Shown here piece after piece: positions 1-7,570 of a stretch of 64,000 bases of DNA. The DNA is from Candidatus Aalborgicola defluviihabitans. Its GTDB lineage: Bacteria; Pseudomonadota; Gammaproteobacteria; Burkholderiales; Burkholderiaceae_C. Below the pieces are notes generated by a model. The model was not told the DNA's origin. It ran no database searches and was given only the letters and a program-made list of their open reading frames with translations. Both the position numbers and the translations under genes were made by a program. The first letter of the stretch is position 1. Each line of letters opens with the position of its first letter. The stretch lies in contig JADIXX010000008.1 in the NCBI GenBank assembly GCA_016705575.1, positions 310,001 through 374,000 of the forward strand. The letters run 5' to 3'.

Positions 1-38
1 GGCGGGCGTCGTTTTAGTAATTCCAGTAGGGGTCGCAT
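1..38 (-). CDS. Start of an unidentified protein gene (partial)
   Basis: Twelve codons of a minus-strand reading frame are visible before the window edge (MRPLLELLKRRP). The ATG at 38-36 follows a strong ribosome binding site, AGGAGG at about 42-47, four bases upstream. This makes a real gene start likely although too little is present to identify it. It lies just past the 3' end of the RNase P RNA gene and reads the same way. Confidence 0.45.
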   Translation of the reverse strand, partial: MRPLLELLKRRP

Positions 39-90
39 GGTGCCTCCTCATGTCACAGGGAACATGGAGCCAACGATACATCAAAAAAAG

Positions 91-438
91 TGTGAAGCCC
101 ACCGATAAGCCGGATTCTGTGCAGAGAAGTTTCCCCCTCTGTGACCACCATTACTCTGGGCCGCTGGTCACCCAAACGGCTCGATGCTACCTACCCGCAC
201 ACTCCGGGGGCCCCGTCAACGTGTGCCTACTTGGTATTGCTGCGCGTAGAGATTGCCCGTTTCACCCGAACTGAATCGGCTCGTCTCTGTTGCTCTAATC
301 CTCACCTTAGGGCCTTTCGCTTGCGCGATCAACTTGTCAGTGGACAGCCGTTAGCTGCTACGCTGCCCTATGCAGTCCGGACGTTCCTCCAGTGCTTGGT
401 TTCCCAAATTGCACCAGCGGTGGTCTGGCGGGCTTCAC
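91..438 (-). ncRNA. rnpB: RNase P RNA (bacterial type A)
   Basis: Read on the minus strand, this stretch has the RNase P RNA hallmarks. Near the 5' end is GGAGGAACGTCCGGAC followed by GCATAGGGCAG (conserved P4-side region). Near the 3' end is ACAGAATCCGGCTTATCGG, the universally conserved 3' segment. The two ends pair as helix P1 (GTGAAGCCC at the 5' end with GGGCTTCAC at the 3' end), which fixes the limits at about 438 and 91. The length of about 348 nt fits proteobacterial rnpB. A run of T follows the 3' end on the minus strand (about 89-83), consistent with termination or processing. The RNA is the catalytic part of RNase P, which matures tRNA 5' ends. Confidence 0.93.
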
Positions 439-444
439 CCCCCG

Positions 445-470
445 ATTATCGCGGGTCTGGGGCGGTTGAA
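445..470 (-). promoter_or_regulatory. Probable rnpB promoter
   Basis: On the minus strand GATAAT (450-445) lies seven bases before the inferred RNA start at 438 and is a good -10 box. A weaker TTCAAC (470-465) is a possible -35 box but with only 14 bases between them. The region is also the divergent leader of cysK. Confidence 0.45.
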
Positions 471-554
471 TATGGTTATACCGAAATCGATAGATCATTT
501 CATCCAGAATGTGGGCTTGCCTGTTCAACCCATTCCCCACAACCGGAGCCGACC

Positions 555-1472
555 ATGAAAGCCAGCAACATCCTTCAGACCATTGGCAACACACCGCACG
601 TGCGCATCAACCGCCTGTTTGGCAACACGCACAACGTGTGGATCAAGTCCGAGCGCAGCAACCCCGGCGGCTCCATCAAGGACCGCATTGCATTGGCCAT
701 GGTGGAAGACGCGGAAAAGAGCGGCGCCCTCAAGCCTGGCGCTACCATCATCGAGCCGACCTCGGGCAACACCGGCGTCGGTCTGGCCATGGTAGCGGCG
801 GTTAAGGGTTACAAGCTGATTTTGGTGATGCCCGACAGCATGTCCATCGAACGGCGCCGCCTAATGCTGGCCTATGGCGCCAGCTTTGACCTCACCCCCA
901 AGGAAAAAGGCATGAAGGGCGCCATTGCCCGTGCCGAAGAACTCAAGGCCGCCACACCCGGCTCCTGGATTCCGCAGCAGTTTGAAAACCCTGCCAATGC
1001 AGATGTGCACGCCCGCACCACGGCCCAGGAAATTCTGGCCGACTTTCCAGACGGCCTGGACGCCATCATCACCGGTGTGGGCACCGGCGGGCACCTGACC
1101 GGTGTGGCGCGGGTTCTAAAGGCCAAGTTCCCCCAACTCAAGGTGTATGCCGTTGAGCCTACCGGCTCGCCCGTCATTTCCGGCGGCGCCCCCGGCCCAC
1201 ACCCCATCCAGGGACTGGGCGCCGGCTTCATCCCCAAGAATCTGGATACCAGTTTGCTCGACGGTGTGATCCTGGTCGATGCCGAGCCCGCGCGTGAATA
1301 CGCCCGCCGCTGCGCCGCGCAAGAAGGCATCCTGGTCGGTATTTCGTCTGGGGCGACGCTGGCTGCGATTGCGCAAAAACTGCCGGATCTGCCAGCCGGC
1401 GCTACCGTGCTGGGATTCAACTACGACACGGGCGAGCGCTATTTTTCGGTTGAGGGGTTCTTGCCAGCCTGA
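555..1472 (+). CDS. cysK: Cysteine synthase (O-acetylserine sulfhydrylase)
   Basis: PLP-dependent enzyme making L-cysteine from O-acetylserine and sulfide in the cytoplasm. The 305-residue product has the family features in order. SNPGGSIKDR carries the PLP lysine (K42), TSGNTGVGLA is the substrate loop (about 69-78), GTGTGGHLTG is the phosphate-binding glycine loop, and SSGATLAA lies near the C-terminus. Length and motifs fit CysK/CysM; the A and B isozymes cannot be separated safely. The ATG at 555 is chosen because the frame further upstream is antisense to rnpB. The gene is divergent from rnpB. Confidence 0.9.
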   Translation: MKASNILQTIGNTPHVRINRLFGNTHNVWIKSERSNPGGSIKDRIALAMVEDAEKSGALKPGATIIEPTSGNTGVGLAMVAAVKGYKLILVMPDSMSIERRRLMLAYGASFDLTPKEKGMKGAIARAEELKAATPGSWIPQQFENPANADVHARTTAQEILADFPDGLDAIITGVGTGGHLTGVARVLKAKFPQLKVYAVEPTGSPVISGGAPGPHPIQGLGAGFIPKNLDTSLLDGVILVDAEPAREYARRCAAQEGILVGISSGATLAAIAQKLPDLPAGATVLGFNYDTGERYFSVEGFLPA

Positions 1473-1625
1473 GGCGACATAGCGAATCTGCGCACGTTTC
1501 ACGCTTGTTTACTCGTGCGCTTGTCCCTGCTGGCCTTGGGATCCGATACCCCACAAAAGATTTGCCAGCGCAACTTTACACAGGCGCCCGAATCGACACC
1601 ATTCACATTGGAAGTATATTTGGGC

Positions 1626-1643
1626 AAATGCAAAGTTGCATTT
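1626..1643. promoter_or_regulatory. Palindrome upstream of the transglutaminase-like gene
   Basis: AAATGCAAAGTTGCATTT is a perfect 8-bp inverted repeat around AG, followed by three more T. A two-base loop is poor for a terminator, so an operator about 80 bp before the next gene is likelier. It could also end cysK transcription, 155 bp after that gene. Confidence 0.4.
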
Positions 1644-1722
1644 TTTACAAATGTATGCGTTGGCGAGCTTCTTCGCCGACACATCTTTGCGTGCTGAGGT
1701 CTATCATGATTCGCAACGCACC

Positions 1723-2865
1723 ATGACCCATTCCGCCGTCACGGGCATCTCGTGCGCGGCAGCGGTGCGCATCCATGGTGAAACGGGTGCCTCCCAACAC
1801 CAGGTTTTCGAGTGGCTGGACCAACTCGGGTTTGACAGATACATCACGCATGACAGTGCGCACGGTGCCGTATCGTTTGCGCTGGCACAATCCTTTTGCA
1901 ATGACTGGATTCCCAACAGCGACACGACCGGGTTATCCACGACTTTAGCGCTGGACACCGACAACAATCCGCGCGATCTTGAGCGGGAAATTATGGTGAC
2001 CATGGTCGCCGGCCCACACGCATTTGCCTTTCCAAACGTCGAAGAATGGATGGCCGCAGTGCGCATCCGGTGCAATATCGTGCAGGCAGCACGCAGAACG
2101 CAATTGGGCTTCCACACGACCGAATTGGAGCGTCCGACAGATTACTGGGCTTACAACGAGGATACCGGCTTCACGGTGCTACGCGGCAGGTCCCTGATTG
2201 ATGCATTGCAAAGGGCCACCCAACCTGACACCACTTGCAAACTGTATTCATTCTCTTGCCACCGGGCGAGCGAGTACGTTAACTTGCTGGCGATTGCCCA
2301 GGAGCTTGCGCACACCGACCCGGTCCTTCTGGATTCAATCCAACGTCGCTGCGAGAAACAGGCCATCAAATCCGGCCCGTTCCACGACACGTTTTTGTAC
2401 GAATATGGCTCCTTGGACGCGCCGTTGCCGCCAGGGTATTGCGTTCCCGGTGACCGCTTGTGGTTTAAAAACCCGGACTCCCACTCTTCAGATGTTTCTG
2501 GCTATGAGGGGTCATGGGTGTTCTATCTGGGCAATGGACTGTTCTCCAATTTTTGGCAGCGTGGCAAGGACTACACCTTGACGAGCAAATGCATCGAGAT
2601 CTACCACTGGCGCCATGCAACGGTCCAAGACACGGATGGCGAACTGCGCATCGATGAGAGCGTGGTAGCGCCACTGACGCAACAAACGCTGTCCGACCCC
2701 TACGCAGTACGGGACATCGTCTCAAAAATGGCGGTGCTGCGCGATCCGGCCGGTGTCTACGCCAGCGGCGGCATCATTGATGCGTCACGGGAATTTCCAC
2801 GGTGCGTTTGTCCGGGAACCGCCGACATGACCCTGCCAGATCTGCCTGCGGATCTACCGCAATGA
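1723..2865 (+). CDS. Tgl-like protein-glutamine gamma-glutamyltransferase homologue
   Basis: The 380-residue product aligns by eye with Bacillus spore-coat transglutaminase Tgl along about 105-300. IRCNIVQAARR matches the Tgl LRMNIVAAAK region and DYWAYNED its TYW segment. LYSFSCHRASEYV matches the catalytic-cysteine segment (C179 in place of Tgl C116). GDRLWFKNPD (about 243-252) matches GDCLYFKNPE. Tgl crosslinks proteins through Gln-Lys isopeptide bonds. The Tgl glutamates beside the cysteine and in the GEN motif align here with serines, so activity may be altered or lost. About 100 N-terminal and 80 C-terminal residues are extra. The ATG at 1723 lacks a clear ribosome binding site; in-frame starts as far as 1636 are possible. 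A small ORF overlaps its stop. Confidence 0.62.
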   Translation: MTHSAVTGISCAAAVRIHGETGASQHQVFEWLDQLGFDRYITHDSAHGAVSFALAQSFCNDWIPNSDTTGLSTTLALDTDNNPRDLEREIMVTMVAGPHAFAFPNVEEWMAAVRIRCNIVQAARRTQLGFHTTELERPTDYWAYNEDTGFTVLRGRSLIDALQRATQPDTTCKLYSFSCHRASEYVNLLAIAQELAHTDPVLLDSIQRRCEKQAIKSGPFHDTFLYEYGSLDAPLPPGYCVPGDRLWFKNPDSHSSDVSGYEGSWVFYLGNGLFSNFWQRGKDYTLTSKCIEIYHWRHATVQDTDGELRIDESVVAPLTQQTLSDPYAVRDIVSKMAVLRDPAGVYASGGIIDASREFPRCVCPGTADMTLPDLPADLPQ

Positions 2866-2996
2866 GGTTGAAGTACAGCACTGGAGAACTGTCCTCAAAG
2901 TCCTTGCCACTGGCCGGCTCAAAGAATATTGCAAGCGCCATTGACGACTTCATCCTGTGGAGAAACATTCAATCAGGCACATACGGTGTCCCCTGA
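2862..2996 (+). CDS. Small ORF coupled to the Tgl-like gene
   Basis: A 44-codon frame (starting MRLKYSTGEL, ending SGTYGVP) whose ATG overlaps the stop of the preceding gene as ATGA, the classic arrangement for translational coupling. It is lysine-containing with one glutamine and has no signal peptide or membrane segment. No family is recognised. It could be a genuine small partner or a chance frame; only the overlap supports it. Confidence 0.35.
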   Translation: MRLKYSTGELSSKSLPLAGSKNIASAIDDFILWRNIQSGTYGVP

Positions 2997-3056
2997 TGAA
3001 AGCGCATGTCCCAGCCATAGTTAGTGCGTGACCAGATCTGAAAGAGGCAACACAGC

Positions 3057-3200
3057 ATGAATCGTGTGGACACCCGTCCGGATGATTTGACTGCGGGTGT
3101 AGACCCTGCCGGAACGACCTATTTCGAAGAAGTCCTGTGCAAACCGGAGTTCTTGGAAGTCGAGGTCAAAGCGTGTGGCTGCACGCCACATCAAGTGTGA
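3057..3200 (+). CDS. Small ORF, unknown function
   Basis: A 47-codon frame preceded by GAAAGAGG, a plausible ribosome binding site about nine bases before the ATG. The product is acidic in its middle (TTYFEEVLCKPEFLEVEV) and ends with two nearby cysteines (CGCTPHQV). It follows the Tgl-like gene on the same strand and may belong to the same unit or be the remnant of a longer gene. No family is recognised. Confidence 0.35.
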   Translation: MNRVDTRPDDLTAGVDPAGTTYFEEVLCKPEFLEVEVKACGCTPHQV

Positions 3201-3299
3201 AGGTTTTCAGCGGGGCTTCTTTTGACCAGCGTTTGCCATGCTTGAGGCCGCGTTATGAGGTGGATAGTTGCAAAGCGGGGTTGGCATTGCTAGCACCTC

Positions 3300-3590
3300 T
3301 CAGTGGTAGTCCTGTTCGCGTTGGTGCCGCACTGCGAGCACCAAAACCAAATCGGCTTCCTCATCGTATTCATATACAGCGAGGTAACCCGTTCGACCTC
3401 TGGAAATCACCAGTTCCCGAAAGGCGCTTGTCAGTGGGCGCCCGATACGGGGATGCTGCTCCAGTATGCCCATGGCATCCACGATGATGTCCACAGTTCG
3501 CACTGCTTCGTGTGGCAGCTCTTGCAACAAAAAGTCCGTCAGCTCTTCCAGATCTTGCGCCGCAGCTTCGCTCAATAACCACCGCGCCAT
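3300..3590 (-). CDS. RelE/ParE-family toxin
   Basis: A 96-residue product with the ParE/RelE layout: an N-terminal helical hairpin (WLLSEAAAQDLEELTDFL), then HPRIGRPL, then strands (ELVISRGRTGYLAVYEYD and LVLVLAVRHQRE). The conserved Arg before the Y-V-Y strand and the final VRHQRE strand are typical. ParE toxins poison gyrase, while RelE members cut ribosome-bound mRNA; which applies here is not decidable. Its ATG overlaps the antitoxin stop (ATGA), so the pair is one operon. Confidence 0.85.
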   Translation of the reverse strand: MARWLLSEAAAQDLEELTDFLLQELPHEAVRTVDIIVDAMGILEQHPRIGRPLTSAFRELVISRGRTGYLAVYEYDEEADLVLVLAVRHQREQDYH

Positions 3591-3889
3591 CAGGAACCCC
3601 CGATAAAATTCTTGAACGGCACTTCGGCGGGGCGCTTGGATTTTCCCCCGCGTACTTTGGCCTTGAGATAGTCACCAAATTTTTTTCCCTCGAATACCCC
3701 CCCGGACGTGAGCACCCCATTGCGTGCGCGCAAAGCCGCTGCCACAAGGGTGTTGCGGTGTTCTTCCTTTTCCAATGCGCCTTCAATGGCACTGACCATC
3801 ACGGCGTGCGCGGTGGTGCCTTGGCTCTTGGCCAGCGATTGGATGCGCTGCTTGGTTTCTTCAGGTAGCTTGACGGACAGAGTGGGCAT
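3590..3889 (-). CDS. Ribbon-helix-helix antitoxin
   Basis: A 99-residue product with an N-terminal ribbon-helix-helix DNA-binding domain (MPTLSVKLPEETKQRIQSLA, then a second helix about 24-42). The basic C-terminal tail (about 60-99) would wrap the toxin. It is first in the operon with the ParE-like toxin, as usual, and should repress its own promoter. A longer in-frame start at 3967 exists. The ATG at 3889 begins the RHH strand directly and leaves room for the operator palindrome at 3937-3946. Confidence 0.8.
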   Translation of the reverse strand: MPTLSVKLPEETKQRIQSLAKSQGTTAHAVMVSAIEGALEKEEHRNTLVAAALRARNGVLTSGGVFEGKKFGDYLKAKVRGGKSKRPAEVPFKNFIGGS

Positions 3890-3936
3890 GGCAGGGTTCC
3901 TTGGCACGATGACGAAGTGTTTTAGCCCACAAATAC

Positions 3937-3946
3937 TACCATGGTA
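3937..3946. promoter_or_regulatory. Palindrome in the toxin-antitoxin promoter
   Basis: TACCATGGTA is a perfect 10-bp palindrome in an AT-rich stretch about 50 bp before the antitoxin start, a suitable operator for the RHH antitoxin. Position and symmetry are the only evidence. Confidence 0.4.
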
Positions 3947-4037
3947 ATACCTTCGGATACCCATCATGGTGGCAAGACAGCCCAGGCCCGAGATCCTCTC
4001 ACTGCCAAGCGAACCTGCTGAACGGTTACGGAAGCGC

Positions 4038-4628
4038 TTAGCGTACCGGGGGCCGCAATTCCACCTTGCGCTGGCGCGAACCCTCGGTGCCCGCCGGAAA
4101 GTCAGTCAAGGCTGCGCTGAAGATGGCCGGCAGAAGATTCAAGGTATCGCTCCACGCATCTTCCTGGGTGGCATGTGTTTCATACACCACCTGCCCGGTC
4201 CCGTTGTCGCGCAGGGTCAGGCTGATCTCGCGTTGGAACCAGGACGTGCTACGTACCCACGGTGAAGGCCAGCGGCTCATGTGCCCGAAGCGTGGCCCCG
4301 GAAATCCCCTGCCATACCACCAGGCATCGTTCCAGTCCACGCGGTCTTCACGCTCCACCCGCACGCCGAGTTGCACGTTGTAGTGGGCATTTGCGTCGTT
4401 ACGGCGCAGGCCAACCTGAAGCAAGGCCTGCTCGGCAACACGCTCCAGCTCGTCCTGGCGCTTGTTCTGGACCAGCTGCGAGGGCAGCCGTTCAAAGCGG
4501 AACGTCGCCTGTGCAGGCAGCACGCCAAGGGTTGAAAACGTCTGGACTTCGCTCTCCACGACACGCACTGAAGCACATCCGCCGAGCAGCAGTCCGGCCA
4601 ACCCCAACGCCATGATGGATCGCAGCAC
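4038..4628 (-). CDS. DUF4136-type lipoprotein
   Basis: A 196-residue product with a lipoprotein signal peptide: short basic start, hydrophobic stretch, lipobox LLGGCAS with the lipidated cysteine near residue 17. The rest fits the DUF4136 family: an N-terminal 'TFSTLGVLPAQATFRFERLP' segment, a central alpha region (DELERVAEQALLQVGL) and a C-terminal ISLTLRD strand region. The GTG at 4628 is chosen because GGAG lies six bases upstream; an ATG five codons later is the alternative. It is probably anchored in the outer membrane; function unknown. Confidence 0.75.
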   Translation of the reverse strand: MLRSIMALGLAGLLLGGCASVRVVESEVQTFSTLGVLPAQATFRFERLPSQLVQNKRQDELERVAEQALLQVGLRRNDANAHYNVQLGVRVEREDRVDWNDAWWYGRGFPGPRFGHMSRWPSPWVRSTSWFQREISLTLRDNGTGQVVYETHATQEDAWSDTLNLLPAIFSAALTDFPAGTEGSRQRKVELRPPVR

Positions 4629-4775
4629 AATAGTCTCCTTCACATACCTAGACACGGGGCCCTTGGCCTCCTGCCCCATCCTAGGCGACGCCGCGCCACA
4701 AGGCAAGCCCGCGGCAGGCCCAGTCAGCCCCGCCACGTAAAATGCGCCCTGCTTGATAAACACGAGCCTGCCAAC

Positions 4776-6581
4776 ATGATCCGCATCACCGAACTCAAAC
4801 TCCCACTCTCTGCCGTGCCAGTTGAGGCCCGTCGCGCCTCTGACGCCCCCACCGAAACTGACGCAGACCGGGCACCCGCGCCCCACCCCATTGCAGCGCT
4901 CACTGCGTTGGCGGCACAGGCGCTGAGCATTACCGAGGCGTACATTGCCACGCTGCAGGTTTTCAAGCGCAGCTTTGACGCCCGCAAGGCCGAGTTGCTG
5001 GTGGTCTATACCGTGGACCTGGCGCTGGCCGCCCCAGAGCAAGAGGCCGCACTGCTACAGCAGTTTGAAAAGCACCCCCACATCGGCCCCACACCCGACA
5101 TGGCCTACCACCCTGTGGGCCATGCACCAGCCAAGCTGACCGAGCGCCCGGTGGTGGTGGGGTTTGGCCCCTGCGGCATGTTTGCCGCGTTGTTGTTGGC
5201 GCAAATGGGGTTCCGCCCTATCGTTCTGGAACGCGGCACCACGGTACGCCAGCGCACCAAAGACACCTGGGGCCTGTGGCGCAACAACACCCTCAAACCG
5301 GAGAGCAACGTGCAGTTTGGCGAGGGTGGCGCCGGCACGTTTTCCGACGGCAAGCTCTACAGCCAGATCAAAGACCCGCGTTTTCTGGGCCGCAAGGTGA
5401 TGGAAGAGTTTGTCAAGGCCGGTGCGCCGCCCGAGATCCTGTACGAGGCCCATCCCCACATTGGCACCTTCAAGCTGGTGAAGGTGGTGGAGAGCATTCG
5501 TGCGCAAATCATCGCCCTGGGTGGCGAGGTGCGCTTTGAGCAGCGGGTGATTGATGTGCTACTAAAAGAAGAGCGCGGTACGTATATTCTACGAGGGCTA
5601 GTGGTAGAAAATTCTACAAACGGTGTGGTTGCGGAAATACCCGCCAGCCAGGTGGTGATGGCGCTGGGCCACAGCGCCCGCGACACCTTTGCCATGCTGT
5701 TTGAGCGCGGTGTTGCCATGCAGGCCAAACCATTTTCGGTGGGTTTTAGGGTTGAGCATCCGCAAAGCGTGATTGACCGCGCCCGCTGGGGGCGACACGC
5801 CGGCAACCCGCTGCTGGGTGCTGCCGACTACAAGCTGGTGCACCACGCGGCCAACGGGCGCGCGGTGTACAGCTTTTGCATGTGCCCTGGCGGCACGGTG
5901 GTGGCGGCCACGTCCGAGCCGGGGCGCGTGGTGACCAACGGCATGAGCCAGTATTCCCGCGCCGAACGCAACGCCAACGCCGGCATTGTGGTGGCCATTG
6001 ACCCAGCTGATTACCCACAAGATGCCGCCATCTTCATCCAGGCCTTTGGCGTGGACAAAGGTACGCTATACGCGCGGCAAGCCGCACAGTTGCGCGCCCA
6101 CGATCCCCAGGCGGCGCATCCGCTCTCGGGTATTGCCCTGCAACGCCAGCTCGAATCGTGCGCCTATACCCTGGGCGGCAGCAGTTACGAGGCGCCGGGC
6201 CAACTGGTGGGGGATTTCATTGCCGCACGCCCTTCCAGCGCGTTTGGCAGCGTGCAGCCGTCTTACAAGCCAGGCGTCAAACTGGGCGACCTGGCCCCCA
6301 GCCTGCCGGCTTATGCCATTGCGGCCATCCGCGAGGCGCTGCCGGTCTTTGGCAAGAAGATCAAGGGTTTTGACATGGCGGACGCGGTGTTGACCGGGGT
6401 GGAGACACGCACCTCGTCACCACTGAAGATGCCGCGCGGAGAGGACTTGCAAAGTAGCAACACGCGGGGTCTGTACCCGGCGGGCGAAGGTGCCAGCTAT
6501 GCCGGCGGCATCCTGTCAGCGGCAGTAGACGGCATCCGCGTGGCTGAGGCCGTGGCGCAGCGCCTTTGTGAACGCCCTTGA
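4776..6581 (+). CDS. NAD(P)/FAD-dependent oxidoreductase (COG2509 type)
   Basis: A 601-residue flavoprotein of the uncharacterised FAD-dependent dehydrogenase group. An N-terminal domain of about 120 residues precedes the dinucleotide motif VVVGFGPCGMFAAL and an acidic LERG strand end. Further on come FGEGGAGTFSDGKLYSQI, the second binding segment VVMALGHSARDTF and the C-terminal flavin contact GLYPAGEGASYAGGI. The reaction is unknown. A full copy of the dispersed ACGAGGGCTA repeat lies in frame at 5558-5615 and codes for about 19 residues without a stop. It falls just before the ENSTNGVV...LGHSARD region. Confidence 0.8.
   Translation: MIRITELKLPLSAVPVEARRASDAPTETDADRAPAPHPIAALTALAAQALSITEAYIATLQVFKRSFDARKAELLVVYTVDLALAAPEQEAALLQQFEKHPHIGPTPDMAYHPVGHAPAKLTERPVVVGFGPCGMFAALLLAQMGFRPIVLERGTTVRQRTKDTWGLWRNNTLKPESNVQFGEGGAGTFSDGKLYSQIKDPRFLGRKVMEEFVKAGAPPEILYEAHPHIGTFKLVKVVESIRAQIIALGGEVRFEQRVIDVLLKEERGTYILRGLVVENSTNGVVAEIPASQVVMALGHSARDTFAMLFERGVAMQAKPFSVGFRVEHPQSVIDRARWGRHAGNPLLGAADYKLVHHAANGRAVYSFCMCPGGTVVAATSEPGRVVTNGMSQYSRAERNANAGIVVAIDPADYPQDAAIFIQAFGVDKGTLYARQAAQLRAHDPQAAHPLSGIALQRQLESCAYTLGGSSYEAPGQLVGDFIAARPSSAFGSVQPSYKPGVKLGDLAPSLPAYAIAAIREALPVFGKKIKGFDMADAVLTGVETRTSSPLKMPRGEDLQSSNTRGLYPAGEGASYAGGILSAAVDGIRVAEAVAQRLCERP
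5558..5615 (+). repeat. Dispersed repeat copy 1, inside a coding region
   Basis: Left half GCTACTAAAAGAAGAGC is a degenerate form of the GCTAT-loop-ATAGC hairpin. It is followed by the core TACGTATATTCTACGAGGGC (5579-5598), TA, and an AT-rich right end. It is read in frame by the FAD oxidoreductase gene and encodes LLKEERGTYILRGLVVENST. It is the only copy here that lies fully within a gene. Confidence 0.75.
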
Positions 6582-6589
6582 AGGCGCAA

Positions 6590-7468
6590 TCAAGCCTGCT
6601 GGTGTTGCAAAGCGGCAATGCGTTCTTCAATCGGTGGATGGGTCGAGAACAGCTTGCCAATGCCACCGGTAATGCCGAATGCCGCCACGCTCTTGGGCAA
6701 TTCGCCTGGCGCCATACCGCCCAGGCGGGCCAGGGCATTGATCATGGGCTGCTTGCGACCCAGTAGCTGGGCCGAGCCGGCATCGGCACGGAATTCGCGG
6801 TGGCGCGAGAACCAGGCCACCACCATGGCAGCGGCAAAGCCCAGCACGATGTCCAGCACCACCGTGGTGATCATGTAGCCAATGCCGGGGCCGGAGTTGC
6901 GGTCGTCGCCCTTGCGCAGAAAGCTGTCCACCGCATAGCCAATCACGCGGCTGAGGAACACCACAAAGGTATTCATCACACCCTGGATCAGGGTCATGGT
7001 GACCATGTCGCCATTGGCCACGTGGGCGATCTCGTGGCCAATCACGGCCTCGATTTCCTCTTGGGTCATGCCGCGCAAAAGTCCGGTAGAAACAGCCACC
7101 AGGGCCGAGTTCTTGAAGGCACCCGTGGCAAAGGCGTTGGGGTCACCGTCAAATATCGCCACTTCGGGCATACCCACGCCAGCCTTTTCTGACAGCTTGC
7201 GCACGGTTTCCACAATCCAGGCCTCGTCCGCGTTTTGCGGCTGATTGAGCACGCGCAGGCCGGGCGTGGTCCACTTGGCCATGGGCTTGCTGATGAGCAA
7301 GGAGATGGTGGCACCACCAAAACCCATAATGAGGGCGAAACCCAGCAAGGCGCTCAGGTTGAGGCCGCCGGCCGTCAGGTAGCGATTCACGCCCAGCAAG
7401 CTGGCCATAATGCCCAGCACGGCGACGACCAGTACGTTGGTCAGAACAAACAACAGTATGCGTTTCAT
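6590..7468 (-). CDS. htpX: Membrane-bound zinc protease HtpX
   Basis: A 292-residue M48-family protease of the inner membrane that degrades misfolded membrane proteins. Two N-terminal membrane segments (about 4-24 and 35-57) are followed by the zinc motif IGHEIAHVANGD (HEIAH, about 139-143). Two more hydrophobic stretches come next, then the third zinc ligand region FRADAGSAQLLG. The length nearly equals that of E. coli HtpX. The start at 7468 matches the family start MKRILLF. It converges with the FAD oxidoreductase gene, only 8 bp apart. Confidence 0.93.
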   Translation of the reverse strand: MKRILLFVLTNVLVVAVLGIMASLLGVNRYLTAGGLNLSALLGFALIMGFGGATISLLISKPMAKWTTPGLRVLNQPQNADEAWIVETVRKLSEKAGVGMPEVAIFDGDPNAFATGAFKNSALVAVSTGLLRGMTQEEIEAVIGHEIAHVANGDMVTMTLIQGVMNTFVVFLSRVIGYAVDSFLRKGDDRNSGPGIGYMITTVVLDIVLGFAAAMVVAWFSRHREFRADAGSAQLLGRKQPMINALARLGGMAPGELPKSVAAFGITGGIGKLFSTHPPIEERIAALQHQQA

Positions 7469-7570
7469 GGTTTCCTCAATTGACAACGCCGCCCAAGGGA
7501 CGGATTGCACCAATGGTAAGGTCGAAATGCGCCAATTCAATGGCGCCAAGGGTCAAAAAACCCGTAACAC

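Noticed and set aside
141..554. N-terminal extension of the cysteine synthase frame
   Set aside because: It is antisense to the RNase P RNA gene and its promoter, and the protein family starts at 555.
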